Source: Acuticoccus sp. MNP-M23 (GTDB lineage Bacteria > Pseudomonadota > Alphaproteobacteria > Rhizobiales > Amorphaceae). From it: a stretch of DNA of 64,000 bases. The DNA lies in contig NZ_CP133480.1 of the NCBI RefSeq assembly GCF_031195445.1, positions 930,001 through 994,000 on the forward strand, written 5' to 3'. The translations under genes were made by a program, and so were the position numbers. Positions 1 through 11,390 of the stretch are shown one piece after another (the stretch's first letter is position 1; every line of letters starts with the position of its first letter). The notes beneath the pieces are model-generated. The model saw only the letters and a list, made by a program, of their open reading frames with translations, was not told where the DNA came from and ran no database searches.

Positions 1-1
1 C

Positions 2-544
2 GACGTCGGCCCGCGGCCCCGGGTCGGCGTTCTCGTGGGCGGGCCGAGCGCAGCGCACCGCTTCGGCAGCGCGGAGGTGGACGAACTGGCGGCACGCCTC
101 GCCGCCTTCGCCGCGCTGCACCATGTGAGCCTCATGGTGTCCACCTCGCGCCGGACACCGGCTGGCACGGCGGAAACCATCGCCGCACGACTTGCCGGCG
201 AACAACACTTCGTGTTCGACGCGGCGCGCACCGGCCCGCTGGCGCCCGCGACGGTGTTTTCCGCAATCCTGCATCTTTGCGATGCGTTCATTGTCACCAA
301 CGATTCGGTGGCAATGCTGAGCGAGGTCGCAGCCACCGGGAAGCCCATCTACGGCTGGCGGCTGCCGGGCGGAAAAGGCAAGTTCGAACGGCTTTACACG
401 GGTCTTGAAGCCCATGGTGCCCTGCGCTGGTTCGACGGGGGCTTTGCGCAGTGGCATTATCGCCCGCTGGACGCCGCGGGAGACGTCGCGGATGCTATTG
501 CGCGCCGGATGGGCTTCACATTGGATGATGCAGGGCGCATCTGA
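2..544 (+). CDS. ELM1-like (DUF1022) protein, 5' end outside the window
   Basis: This is the C-terminal part of a protein open at the left edge; about 180 codons are visible. It contains phrases typical of the ELM1/DUF1022 family: [14 protein letters not shown] near the visible start, [10 protein letters not shown], and [24 protein letters not shown]. The family, named after a plant mitochondrial fission factor, has a glycosyltransferase-B-like appearance in bacteria and its biochemical role there is unknown. Family members are usually a little over 300 residues, so roughly the first half is missing. The stop lies 25 bases before trxB on the same strand, so the two could be co-transcribed. 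The family call is fairly sure; the function is not. Confidence 0.75.
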   Translation, partial: DVGPRPRVGVLVGGPSAAHRFGSAEVDELAARLAAFAALHHVSLMVSTSRRTPAGTAETIAARLAGEQHFVFDAARTGPLAPATVFSAILHLCDAFIVTNDSVAMLSEVAATGKPIYGWRLPGGKGKFERLYTGLEAHGALRWFDGGFAQWHYRPLDAAGDVADAIARRMGFTLDDAGRI

Positions 545-569
545 GGCAGAATTGGAACGGAGAGCAAGA

Positions 570-1544
570 ATGGGCGAGACCGTCAGAACGAAGCTGCTGA
601 TCATCGGTTCCGGCCCGGCCGGGTATACCGCTGCGATCTATGCCGCCCGTGCGATGCTCAAGCCCGTGCTCGTCGCCGGCATCCAGCCCGGCGGCCAGAT
701 GACCATCACCACCGAGGTCGAAAACTATCCGGGCTTTGCCGACGTCATCCAGGGCCCGTGGCTCATGGAGCAGATGCGCGCCCAGGCCGAACATGTCGGC
801 ACCGAAATGCTTTACGATCACCTGACCGAAGCGGACCTCTCTCAGCGCCCCTTCGTTCTCAAGGGTGATTCGGGCAAGACCTACATTGCCGACAGCGTCA
901 TTCTGGCAACAGGCGCGCAGGCCAAGTGGCTCGGCCTTCCCTCCGAGGAGCAGTACAAAGGCTATGGCGTGTCCGCCTGCGCCACCTGCGACGGTTTCTT
1001 TTATCGCGGCAAGAATGTTGCGGTGATCGGTGGCGGCAATACTGCGGTGGAGGAGGCGCTCTACCTCACCAACCACGCCGCAAAGGTCACGCTGATCCAC
1101 CGGCGCGACACCCTGCGCGCCGAACGCATCCTGCAGGAGCGCCTGTTCGCGCACGAAAAGGTCGACGTGATCTGGAACGCGGAGCTTGCGCACGTGGAAG
1201 GCGGCGGCACGCCCCCCGGCGTCACCGGAGCCCGCATTCGCGACCTTCAATCCGGCGAAGAGCGCAGCCTTGCGGTGGATGGCATCTTCGTTGCAATCGG
1301 CCATTCGCCTGCGACTGAACTCGTCGAAGGTCAGCTCAGGCTCAGACCGTCCGGCTACGTGTGGACCGAGGCGGACAGCACGCAGACGAGCGTGCCCGGC
1401 GTCTATGCCGCCGGCGACGTGACGGACGACATCTACCGCCAGGCCGTGACCGCTGCTGGCATGGGCTGCATGGCTGCGCTGGAGGCAGAGCGTTATCTGT
1501 CCGCACTGGAGACGGCCCCGCAAACGGAAACCGTCGCCGCCTGA
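570..1544 (+). CDS. trxB: Thioredoxin-disulfide reductase
   Basis: A 324-residue flavoenzyme that uses NADPH to reduce thioredoxin in the cytoplasm. The N-terminal FAD-binding loop is [12 protein letters not shown] (residues 11-22), the redox-active pair is in [10 protein letters not shown] (Cys137 and Cys140), the NADPH loop is [12 protein letters not shown], and the C-terminal FAD motif is VYAAGDVTD. The length is normal for low-molecular-weight bacterial TrxB. An open frame extends upstream into the ELM1-like gene, but the ATG at 570 gives the canonical N-terminus and has a weak AGAG-type ribosome site just before it. A LysR regulator follows 69 bases downstream on the same strand, an arrangement I know from Rhizobiales genomes. 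Confidence 0.96.
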   Translation: MGETVRTKLLIIGSGPAGYTAAIYAARAMLKPVLVAGIQPGGQMTITTEVENYPGFADVIQGPWLMEQMRAQAEHVGTEMLYDHLTEADLSQRPFVLKGDSGKTYIADSVILATGAQAKWLGLPSEEQYKGYGVSACATCDGFFYRGKNVAVIGGGNTAVEEALYLTNHAAKVTLIHRRDTLRAERILQERLFAHEKVDVIWNAELAHVEGGGTPPGVTGARIRDLQSGEERSLAVDGIFVAIGHSPATELVEGQLRLRPSGYVWTEADSTQTSVPGVYAAGDVTDDIYRQAVTAAGMGCMAALEAERYLSALETAPQTETVAA

Positions 1545-1613
1545 CAGGGGGCCATCGTTCAGGTGGCCTCACTTAACGTTCAACCCCGGCCGCATCGGCC
1601 GACGGAGGTTCCC

Positions 1614-2504
1614 ATGGACTGGGACAAGCTGCGGGTGTTTCATGCAGCCGCGCAGAAGGGCAGTTTCACGCACGCTGGCGAGGAGCTGGGGATCAGCCAA
1701 TCCGCGGTGAGCCGGCAGGTTCACGCGCTGGAGATGCAAATTGGCGTCACCCTTTTTCACCGACATGCGCGCGGCCTGCTCCTCACCGAGCAGGGCGAGC
1801 AGCTGTTCCAGACCACGTCGGGCATCGCCCGCGAGCTGCAGGCCGTCTCCGGCGCGCTGGTGGATTCGCGCGACAGGCCGCGCGGCGTTTTGCGCGTCAC
1901 CACCACAATCGGCCTTGGCTCGTCGTGGCTGTCGGCTCGCGTAAAGGACTTTGTCGAACTCTACCCCGACGTTCAGCTCGAACTGATCTTCGACGATAAT
2001 GAGCTCGACATCGGGATGCGCGAGGCGGACATCGCCATTCGCTGGCGCCAGCCCGTGCAGCCCGATCTGGTGCAGCGGCGCCTGTTTACCGTGCATTTCC
2101 ACGTCTACGCCTCCGCCGGCTACGTCGAGCAGTTCGGCGCGCCGCGCACGGTCAAGGACCTCGACGACCACCGCCTCGTCACCTTCGGCCCCAACCCGCC
2201 AGCGTACCTGCGCGAACTCAACTGGCTGGAAACGGCGGGCCGCGAGGACGACGAGCCGCGGCAGCCGCGCGTGCGCGTCAACAACATGCTGGCCATGCGC
2301 ACGGCCATCTCCTCCGGCGCCGGTGTCGGCGTTCTGCCGGACTTTGTGGTGGATGAGGACAAGAGCCTCATCCGGCTCGACCTCGTGGCCGAACCGCCCA
2401 GCTACAACCTTTACTTCGTGTACGCTTCGGAGCTGCGCAATTCGGCCCGTGTGCAGGCGTTCCGGGACTTCGTGCTCGCCAAAGCCGAGGCATGGCGGTA
2501 CTGA
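1614..2504 (+). CDS. LysR-family transcriptional regulator
   Basis: A 296-residue LysR-type regulator. The N-terminal winged helix-turn-helix is clear (WDKLRVFHAAAQKGSFTHA, then the recognition helix QSAVSRQVHALE, residues about 3-60), followed by a two-lobe effector domain (about 90-290). The ATG at 1614 is preceded by a strong GGAGG at 1604-1608; the longer frame upstream adds 17 residues with no family similarity. The gene follows trxB on the same strand, and its last 13 bases overlap the next membrane-protein gene. The effector and targets cannot be read from sequence. Position next to trxB suggests a redox or thiol role, but that is inference. Confidence 0.9.
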   Translation: MDWDKLRVFHAAAQKGSFTHAGEELGISQSAVSRQVHALEMQIGVTLFHRHARGLLLTEQGEQLFQTTSGIARELQAVSGALVDSRDRPRGVLRVTTTIGLGSSWLSARVKDFVELYPDVQLELIFDDNELDIGMREADIAIRWRQPVQPDLVQRRLFTVHFHVYASAGYVEQFGAPRTVKDLDDHRLVTFGPNPPAYLRELNWLETAGREDDEPRQPRVRVNNMLAMRTAISSGAGVGVLPDFVVDEDKSLIRLDLVAEPPSYNLYFVYASELRNSARVQAFRDFVLAKAEAWRY

Positions 2505-3238
2505 GCCCGCGCGACCGCCGCGCGCTCTGGGTCGATGTCGGGCGCGGTATCGCCATCGTCGCGATGGTCGCCTACCATTTCTCGTTCGACCTGCTCTACT
2601 TCGGCTTCGTCGACTGGAACGTGACCTCCGGCACGTACTGGCGGGCGTTTGCCGAGGCGATCGCCAGCAGCTTCCTGTTCCTTGTCGGCGTCAGCCTCGT
2701 CTACGCCCACGGCACGCGGGTGCGCTGGCGGCCTTTTTTGTGGCGGCTCCTGCTTGTCGGCGGGTGCGCCGCGCTGGTCACCATCGGAACGACGTTCGCG
2801 ATGCCGGCGCCGATCTATTTCGGCATCCTCCACGCGATCTTCACCTTCAGCGTGCTGGCGCTCGTCTTCCTGCGCGCCCCGTTGCCGATCACGCTGGTTG
2901 TGGCGGCGGCGGTCTTCGCCGCGCCGTACATTTTCACGGCGCCGGCCTATGATACGGCGCTGCTCTACCCGCTCGGCCTCGGCGCCACCAAGCCGTTCAC
3001 CTTCGACTATGAACCGATATTCCCGTGGTTCTCGGTCACGCTGCTCGGCGTTGTGGCGGGGCGTTTCATCAGGCGGCCGGAGCCCGGCGCTTCGGGCTAC
3101 AACATGGCAGGACCATTCCTGCGCGCGGTGGCAGCGGCGGGGCGCAACAGCCTCATTATTTACATCGCGCACCAGCCTGTGCTGTTTGCACTCTTCATGC
3201 TCGCCATCGCTGTCCTCGGCCAACCTGCACCGGCGTGA
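2492..3238 (+). CDS. DUF1624 / heparan-alpha-glucosaminide N-acetyltransferase-like membrane protein
   Basis: A 248-residue integral membrane protein with about seven hydrophobic segments. The start, RRALWVDVGRGIAIVAMVAYHFSFDL, is the hallmark of the DUF1624 acyltransferase-like family, which is distantly related to HGSNAT and acyltransferase-3 proteins; the conserved His lies in the first membrane segment (AYHFSFD). The C-terminus has LIIYIAHQPVLFALF, a second family motif. The substrate is unknown. The gene overlaps the preceding LysR gene by 13 bases, so the two are probably translationally coupled. A GC-rich hairpin follows the stop. Confidence 0.8.
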   Translation: MAVLSPRDRRALWVDVGRGIAIVAMVAYHFSFDLLYFGFVDWNVTSGTYWRAFAEAIASSFLFLVGVSLVYAHGTRVRWRPFLWRLLLVGGCAALVTIGTTFAMPAPIYFGILHAIFTFSVLALVFLRAPLPITLVVAAAVFAAPYIFTAPAYDTALLYPLGLGATKPFTFDYEPIFPWFSVTLLGVVAGRFIRRPEPGASGYNMAGPFLRAVAAAGRNSLIIYIAHQPVLFALFMLAIAVLGQPAPA

Positions 3239-3255
3239 GGCGACGCAACCCGATC

Positions 3256-3282
3256 AAGCCGGCGCAAAGGCTGCGCCGGCTT
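3256..3282 (+). terminator. Hairpin after the DUF1624 gene
   Basis: A perfect 11-base-pair stem (3256-3266 with 3272-3282) with a 5-base loop lies 17 bases after the DUF1624 stop. There is no run of T after it, so it may act as a weak or Rho-assisted terminator or as an mRNA 3' end stabiliser. It closes the trxB-lysR-DUF1624 run. Confidence 0.5.
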
Positions 3283-3370
3283 CCCGGCGCCTGTCGCCGA
3301 TGTGTACACTTCGAACCACGGCCCGTAAGATCCGCTCAGAATCAGGCCGTCCCTGTGGAAGCAGAATATT

Positions 3371-3994
3371 ATGCAATCAGTTAATCTCGCAGCATTCGAC
3401 GAGGCAGAGGTTCACCACGAACCTTACGATTTTTTGCTGGGCTCCAATGCCATCAAGCCGGAAATGATCGACGAGCTGCGCGAGTCCTTTCCGCAGATCA
3501 GCAAGCCCGGCTACCTCACGGTCAATGACGTGGACATGAAGGGCCGGTTCAAGTCGTTCATCGACGAGCTGGAGGGGCCGGAGGTCACCGAGGCGCTCTC
3601 CAAGCGGTTCGGAATCGATCTGCACCCCTACCCGCGCATCACCACCATCATGAAGCAGTCGCAGGCGAAATACGGCGCAATTCACACCGACGGGCCGTCC
3701 AAGGTCATGACGATGCTGGTGTACATGAACGACGATTGGGAGGTCAGCGAGAGCGGCCGCCTGCGCGTCCTCCACAGCAAGGAGGCGTTCGAGCCCTACG
3801 CGATGGAAGTGCCGCCAACCATGGGCACCGTCTTCGCATTCCTGCGCGCCGACAATTCCTGGCACGGCCACAAGCCTTTTGTCGGCGAGCGGCGGGTGGT
3901 GCAGATCGCCTGGCTGAAGAGCAAGGAAGACCTTGAGCGCAAGACGAAGCGGAACAAGTTTGCGCAGGTGCTGAAGGGCGTCTTCGGCCGCTAG
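3371..3994 (+). CDS. 2-oxoglutarate/Fe(II)-dependent oxygenase, prolyl-4-hydroxylase-like
   Basis: A 207-residue protein of the 2OG-Fe(II) oxygenase superfamily. The iron-binding triad is visible as His105-Thr-Asp107 (AIHTDGPS) and His165 or His167 (NSWHGHKPF), and the 2-oxoglutarate-binding Arg is in VGERRVVQIAW (Arg174 or Arg175). Such enzymes hydroxylate a protein or small molecule, coupled to decarboxylation of 2-oxoglutarate; this branch resembles bacterial prolyl-4-hydroxylase-like proteins near sugar or cell-surface genes. The substrate is unknown. No signal peptide is seen. It stands alone between two intergenic gaps, with a poor ribosome site (GGAAG well upstream of the ATG). Confidence 0.8.
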   Translation: MQSVNLAAFDEAEVHHEPYDFLLGSNAIKPEMIDELRESFPQISKPGYLTVNDVDMKGRFKSFIDELEGPEVTEALSKRFGIDLHPYPRITTIMKQSQAKYGAIHTDGPSKVMTMLVYMNDDWEVSESGRLRVLHSKEAFEPYAMEVPPTMGTVFAFLRADNSWHGHKPFVGERRVVQIAWLKSKEDLERKTKRNKFAQVLKGVFGR

Positions 3995-4131
3995 TCGGCA
4001 AAAACACGACCCGGCGCGCGGCCCTTCCAGGAGATCAGCGCGCCGGCAGGCGCGCGATTGCGTCAGGGTGTGGCACCATAGGCCGCAGACCGCTCTTTGA
4101 AGCGCACGCCAAGTGCGCCATATGATGACCC

Positions 4132-7023
<2,892 letters not shown>

Positions 7024-7026
7024 AGA

Positions 7027-7066
7027 GCATTCAGGAAAAGTGGGGCCGGTTTTCCGCCCGGAATGC
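7027..7066. repeat. Nested palindromic intergenic element between uvrB and clpS
   Basis: Two nested inverted repeats occupy the gap: GCATTC at 7027-7032 with GAATGC at 7061-7066, and inside them GGAAAA at 7034-7039 with TTTTCC at 7050-7055. The sequence between (AGTGGGGCCGG) matches, from memory, a short palindromic element scattered in many Rhizobiales genomes. It starts four bases after the uvrB stop and could form an RNA hairpin at the uvrB 3' end. I see no second copy in this window. Confidence 0.6.
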
Positions 7067-7103
7067 GCGACCAGAAAACAGACCAGCGCTCAAAGGTTCA
7101 GTC

Positions 7104-7409
7104 ATGAGCAGCACAGACACCGAACTCAAGACGCGGGTGAAGCCGAAGGTGGAGCGGCCCAAGCTCCACAAGGTGATCCTGCTGAACGACGATTTCACAC
7201 CGCGCCACTTCGTCGTGCGCGTGCTCCAGGCCGTGTTCCGCATTGGCGAGGATCAGGCCGCGCGCATCATGTACGTCGCCCACACCAGAGGCGCCTGCGT
7301 GGTCTCGGTCTACCCGAAGGACATTGCCGAGACCAAGGCCGACGAGGCGACCGACCTTGCCAAGGAGGCCGGCCACCCCCTCCAGTTCACGACGGAACCG
7401 GAAGAGTAG
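7104..7409 (+). CDS. clpS: ATP-dependent Clp protease adaptor ClpS (ClpS2-like)
   Basis: A 101-residue N-degron adaptor that hands proteins with destabilising N-terminal residues to ClpAP. The binding-pocket motif is LNDDFTP, followed by the helix FVVRVLQAVF and the His of YVAHTRGACVV. The residue after the TP is Arg (TPRHFVV), where the E. coli and Caulobacter proteins have Met (the Met40 gatekeeper position in E. coli). That substitution and the C-terminal FTTEPEE resemble the second paralogue, ClpS2, of Agrobacterium and relatives, which is more selective. ClpA is not in the window. An ATG at 7104 follows a 79-base gap after uvrB that contains the palindromic element. Confidence 0.92.
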   Translation: MSSTDTELKTRVKPKVERPKLHKVILLNDDFTPRHFVVRVLQAVFRIGEDQAARIMYVAHTRGACVVSVYPKDIAETKADEATDLAKEAGHPLQFTTEPEE

Positions 7410-7412
7410 GCG

Positions 7413-8087
7413 TCAGGCGAAGTTCGACGGGAAGAGCGCGCGGCGGGTTTCGTCGTCGAAATCTGTCTTGAACGTGAGGCGCTGGGGGAGTTCGCGGGCC
7501 TTGGCGACCGCGGGACGGGCGCTCACCGCGTCGTACCAGCGCTTGAGGTTGGGGTAGGCGCCGAGGCCGCCTTCGCCCAGAACGCGCACGTTGCGGTCCA
7601 CCCAGCCCCATGCCGCCATGTCCGCAATGGTGTAGCCGTCGCCGACGATGAAATCGCGGCCGGCAAGGTGGTCGTCCAGCACCCGGTAGTGGCGATGGGC
7701 TTCGAACTTGTAGCGGCGCTTGGCGTAGTCGCCGCCGTTTTCCGCGCCTGCGGTCTGGAAATGGACCCACTGGCCGGAGAACGGGCCGAGGCCCGAAGCC
7801 ACCCAGAACAGCCAGGACAGAAGCTCGCCCCGGTCGGCCGGATCGCCGAGGAAGGCGCCGTGCTTTTCGGCGAGGTAGAGAAGAATGGCGGTGGAATCGA
7901 AGACCCGGACCCCGTCGTCTTCGATGGCTGGCGCCTTGCCGTTGGGGTTGATCTTCAGGAAGGCACCGCTGTGCTGGTCACCCTTGAAGGTGTCGAGCGC
8001 AACCGGCTCGTAGGCCGCGCCGAGCTCTTCGAGCAGGAGCGCCACCTTCATGGGGTTGGGCGTCTGGTGAAAATAGAAGCGGATCAT
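7413..8087 (-). CDS. Glutathione S-transferase (Ure2p/nu-class-like)
   Basis: A 224-residue cytoplasmic GST. The N-terminal thioredoxin-like domain shows HQTPNPMKVALLLEELG, with the Thr/Asn active-site region of Ure2p/YfcG-like enzymes, the cis-Pro loop KAPAIEDDG, and the glutathione gamma-Glu contact FDSTAIL (residues about 65-71). The alpha-helical domain begins near residue 90. The open frame continues 74 codons upstream, but that part overlaps the aldo/keto reductase 3' end and looks nothing like a GST; the ATG at 8087 gives a standard N-terminus. The stop is three bases from the clpS stop, so the two genes converge tightly. Probable roles are peroxide or disulfide chemistry. Confidence 0.88.
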   Translation of the reverse strand: MIRFYFHQTPNPMKVALLLEELGAAYEPVALDTFKGDQHSGAFLKINPNGKAPAIEDDGVRVFDSTAILLYLAEKHGAFLGDPADRGELLSWLFWVASGLGPFSGQWVHFQTAGAENGGDYAKRRYKFEAHRHYRVLDDHLAGRDFIVGDGYTIADMAAWGWVDRNVRVLGEGGLGAYPNLKRWYDAVSARPAVAKARELPQRLTFKTDFDDETRRALFPSNFA

Positions 8088-8194
8088 CGGGCTATCCTCA
8101 TGCGGCAAGATCGCAGAGGTGTAGCGCCATGCCGCACGGCAACCAACTATGCGGCATGGCACGTTTTTGTGTTCGACCAACTCCGGAGAGCGTT

Positions 8195-9199
8195 CTAGCG
8201 GGCGACCGGTCGGCCCTCCACCGGATATTGCGGGTCGAAATAGTGGTGCACGACGGTGGAGCCCGTTGGCACGATGCTCTCGGCAAACGCCTCGTCTTCG
8301 GCGGTCCACTCAACGTCGGTAGCGCCCAGATAGGCCTCGAACTGCTCCAGCGTGCGCGGCCCGGCAATGGCGCCCGTCACATGGGGGTTCGCCAGCACGA
8401 AGGCGATGGCGTAGGCCGACGGCGACACGCCCCGCGCCTTGGCCCGCGCCACGAATTTGTCCGCCGCCTCGATGGTTTCGGGCCGGAACTCGGTCTGCAT
8501 GATGCGCATGTCCTTGGACGCAGCGCGGCTTCCCTCCGGCACCTCGCCCGAATATTTGCCGGACAGGACGCCGCGGGCGAGCGGGCTGTAGTTGAAGACG
8601 CCGATGCCGTAGTGCGCGCAGGCCGGCAGGAGCTCGACCTCGATGACGCGGTAGAGTGCGTGATAATAGGGCTGGCACACCACGGGGCGGGTGATGTTGG
8701 CCTCGTCGCACCAGCGGACGATCTCGGCCACGCGCCAGGCGCGGTGGTTGGAAACGCCGATATAGCGGATCTTGCCGGCGCGGGTCAGGTCTTCCAGCGC
8801 GCGCACGGTCTCCTGCAGCGGGGTGTCGTGGTCTTCCTTGTGGAGGTAGAGAACGTCCAGATAGTCGGTCCCGAGGCGCTTGAGCGAGCCGTCCACCGCC
8901 TTGTTCAGCCACGAGCGGGACAGGCCGCCAAGGTTGGACGCGTCGCCCATGGCATTGGCCGCCTTGCTGGCCACAACCACCTTGTCGCGCTCGGGCGCGA
9001 TCAGCTTGCCCACCGCAACCTCGGACGCACCGCCGTTGTAAACGTCCGCCGTGTCGATGAAATTGACGCCCGCGTCACGGGCGGCGGCGTAGATCCTGCC
9101 GGCCTCGGCGTCATCCGTCCGGCCGCCGAAGGTCATCGTCCCAAGGCAGATCCGGGAGACCGAAAGGCCGCTTCGCCCCAATAAGGTTGTCGGAATCAT
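8195..9199 (-). CDS. Aldo/keto reductase
   Basis: A 334-residue NADPH-dependent aldo/keto reductase (YajO/Tas-like branch). The catalytic tetrad is recognisable: Asp and Tyr in FIDTADVYNGG, Lys in VVVASKAANA, and His in LDVLYLHKEDHD. The C-terminal cofactor contacts are in AIAGPRTLEQFEAYL. It is divergent from the SMP-30 gene with a 47-base gap, which must contain both promoters, so it may belong to the same sugar-acid catabolic set. The substrate is unknown. Confidence 0.88.
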   Translation of the reverse strand: MIPTTLLGRSGLSVSRICLGTMTFGGRTDDAEAGRIYAAARDAGVNFIDTADVYNGGASEVAVGKLIAPERDKVVVASKAANAMGDASNLGGLSRSWLNKAVDGSLKRLGTDYLDVLYLHKEDHDTPLQETVRALEDLTRAGKIRYIGVSNHRAWRVAEIVRWCDEANITRPVVCQPYYHALYRVIEVELLPACAHYGIGVFNYSPLARGVLSGKYSGEVPEGSRAASKDMRIMQTEFRPETIEAADKFVARAKARGVSPSAYAIAFVLANPHVTGAIAGPRTLEQFEAYLGATDVEWTAEDEAFAESIVPTGSTVVHHYFDPQYPVEGRPVAR

Positions 9200-9246
9200 G
9201 TTGCTCGCCCTCCCCTTTGCGCACTCTATGACTTAATCATTCTGGC

Positions 9247-10290
9247 ATGAGCGTTACGGATCACACCGCCCCCGTGTCCAGCGTGAAGTTTTGCGCCGAA
9301 GGGCTCGTGCGTCCCGAATGCGTGCTGGCCCACCGCAGCGGGCTCCTGTTTGCGGCGGACTGGACCGGCACCGGCGGCGTGACGGTGATCGACCCGCAAT
9401 CAGGCCACATCCGCCGCCATCTGGCCAAGGGGATGACCCTCAAGCCCAACGGCATCTGGCTGGAGCCGGGCGGCACGTTTCTGCTCGCCCACCTTGGCGA
9501 CAGCGATGGCGGCGTCTTCCGCCTCTGGCCGGACGGGCAGGTGGACCCCGTGCTGACCGCGGTTGACGGTGTGCCCCTGCCGCCCACCAACTTCGTGGCT
9601 GTCGACAGCGCCGGGCGGCTATACGTGACCGTCAGCACCCGCCACAGCCCCCGGCATCTCGCCGCCCGGCCTGACGTGGCCGACGGTTTCATCGTGATGT
9701 TGCCGCCCGGCGGAGACGCGCGCATCGTCGCCGATGGGCTCGGCTACACCAACGAGTGTCTGTTCAGCGCCGACGGCCGGACGCTTTTCGTGAATGAGAC
9801 ATTTGCCCGGCAGACCACCGCGTTCCATGTCGCCGCTGACGGCAGCCTTGCGGACCCCGTGGTGTACGCCCGCTATGGCGACGGCATCTACCCGGACGGG
9901 ATGGCGCTCGACACCGCAGGCGGGCTTGTGGTGGTGGCGATCATCTCCAACACCGTGGTCCGGGTGACCGGCGAGGGCGCCGAAACGCTCCTTCTGGCGG
10001 ACCGGGACGAAGCGCGCGTCAGCGCGGTGAACGCTGCCTATGCCAGCGCCTCGCTCACCCGCGCCCTGCTGGACGCGCCGCACGCCGGTCCGCTGCAGAA
10101 CGTCTCCAGCATCGCCTTTGGCGGGGCCGACATGCGCACGGCCTATCTCGGCTGCCTTCTGGGAGACCGGATTGCATCGTTCGGCGCGCCCTTCCCCGGC
10201 GTCGCACCGCCGCACTACGATGTCGACCTTTCCCCGCTTGCCGCAGCTGGCCTGATTGGCGGCAGCATCGCAAAAGGATTTCACCTGTGA
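9247..10290 (+). CDS. SMP-30/gluconolactonase-family protein
   Basis: A 347-residue six-bladed beta-propeller of the SMP-30/gluconolaconase/LRE type. Family loops include the metal-site segments EGLVRPECVLA, PPTNFVAVDS, YTNECLFSADG and YPDGMALD. Such enzymes open sugar lactones to sugar acids with a divalent metal; some act on other lactones or esters. No signal peptide is present. It is the first gene of a tight run: its stop overlaps the GTG start of the next gene (GTGA). Neighbouring dehydrogenases, a TTT transporter and an enolase-superfamily gene fit a lactone to sugar-acid route. Confidence 0.85.
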   Translation: MSVTDHTAPVSSVKFCAEGLVRPECVLAHRSGLLFAADWTGTGGVTVIDPQSGHIRRHLAKGMTLKPNGIWLEPGGTFLLAHLGDSDGGVFRLWPDGQVDPVLTAVDGVPLPPTNFVAVDSAGRLYVTVSTRHSPRHLAARPDVADGFIVMLPPGGDARIVADGLGYTNECLFSADGRTLFVNETFARQTTAFHVAADGSLADPVVYARYGDGIYPDGMALDTAGGLVVVAIISNTVVRVTGEGAETLLLADRDEARVSAVNAAYASASLTRALLDAPHAGPLQNVSSIAFGGADMRTAYLGCLLGDRIASFGAPFPGVAPPHYDVDLSPLAAAGLIGGSIAKGFHL

Positions 10291-11390
10291 GCAATGCGCT
10301 TCGCATCGCGGTCCTGCCCGGCGACGGCATCGGGCTGGAAGTGACCCCCGCGGCGCTGGCGGTGGTGGATGCCGCGCTGGCCGCAGCCGGCGCCCCGCCC
10401 CTACAGCAGATACCGCTCAGCGTCGGCGCGCAGGCCTTTCTAGACACCGGGACCGACTTTTCCGACGAGGCCAGGCGCACCTGCACCGAGGCCGACGCGA
10501 TCTTTCTCGGCGCAATGGGCCTGCCCGCCGTGCGCAAGGCGGACGGGACGGAGATTGTCCCGCAGATCGACCTGCGTTTCCTCCTCGACCTTTATGCCGG
10601 CGTGCGGCCTACCAGAGCCATTCCGGGCGTGCCCACCCCCCTTGCCGACCCGCGCGCCGCAACCATCGACTTTGCGCTGGTGCGCGAATCCACCGAGGGT
10701 CTGTTTGCCTCCCTCGGCAAGGGCTACGTGGAAGACGACGCGCGGGCGTTCGACACGCAGATGATCACGCGCGCGGTCACCGAAAAGGTGAGCCGGTTTG
10801 CGTTCGACCTCGCCGAACGCCGCGCCGAGCGCCCCGCCGGCAAATCACGCCCGCCAAAAGTCACGCTGATCGACAAGGCCAACGTGTTCGTGTCCTTCGC
10901 CTTCATGCGCAAGGTGTTCGACGAGGTGGCCGCCACCCGCACCACCGCCGCGGACCGGATGTACGTCGATGCCTCCACGCTGTCGTTCCTGCAAAGGCCC
11001 TGGGATTTCGACGTGATCCTCACCGAGAACATGTTCGGCGATATCCTGTCCGACCTTGCCGCCGGGCTGATCGGCGGGATGGGCTATGCGCCCTCGGCAG
11101 ACATTGGCGATGGCCATGCCGTGTTCCAGCCGGCCCACGGCACCGCGCCGGACATCATGGGCACCGGCAAGGCCAACCCCACCGCCGCCATCTTGTCCGG
11201 CGGGCTGATGCTGGACTGGCTGGGCACCCGCCACCAGCTTCCGGCACTGCTGGATGCGGGCCATATCATCGAGCGGGCGGTGGATGCAGCCTTTGCCACC
11301 GGCCGCCTGCGCACCGCGGAGCTGGGCGGCACATCGGGCATCCGTGAGGTGACGGACGGCGTCCTGGCCGCGGTCCGCGCCGGCGCATGA
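10287..11390 (+). CDS. Isocitrate/isopropylmalate/tartrate dehydrogenase-family enzyme
   Basis: A 367-residue beta-decarboxylating dehydrogenase. The N-terminus LRIAVLPGDGIGLEV is the family signature; substrate and metal motifs are VRESTEGLFA, the catalytic Lys in LIDKANVF, the aspartates of VILTENMFGDILSDLAAGLIGG, and the cofactor loop PAHGTAPDIMGTG. The dinucleotide-binding segment favours NAD. The family covers leucine biosynthesis (LeuB) and tartrate or D-malate dehydrogenases; location among sugar-acid genes and the absence of leuCD favour a catabolic 2-hydroxyacid role. The start is GTG at 10287, overlapping the upstream stop, with the ORF ending in an ATGA overlap with the next gene, so three genes are translationally coupled. 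Confidence 0.85.
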   Translation: MSNALRIAVLPGDGIGLEVTPAALAVVDAALAAAGAPPLQQIPLSVGAQAFLDTGTDFSDEARRTCTEADAIFLGAMGLPAVRKADGTEIVPQIDLRFLLDLYAGVRPTRAIPGVPTPLADPRAATIDFALVRESTEGLFASLGKGYVEDDARAFDTQMITRAVTEKVSRFAFDLAERRAERPAGKSRPPKVTLIDKANVFVSFAFMRKVFDEVAATRTTAADRMYVDASTLSFLQRPWDFDVILTENMFGDILSDLAAGLIGGMGYAPSADIGDGHAVFQPAHGTAPDIMGTGKANPTAAILSGGLMLDWLGTRHQLPALLDAGHIIERAVDAAFATGRLRTAELGGTSGIREVTDGVLAAVRAGA

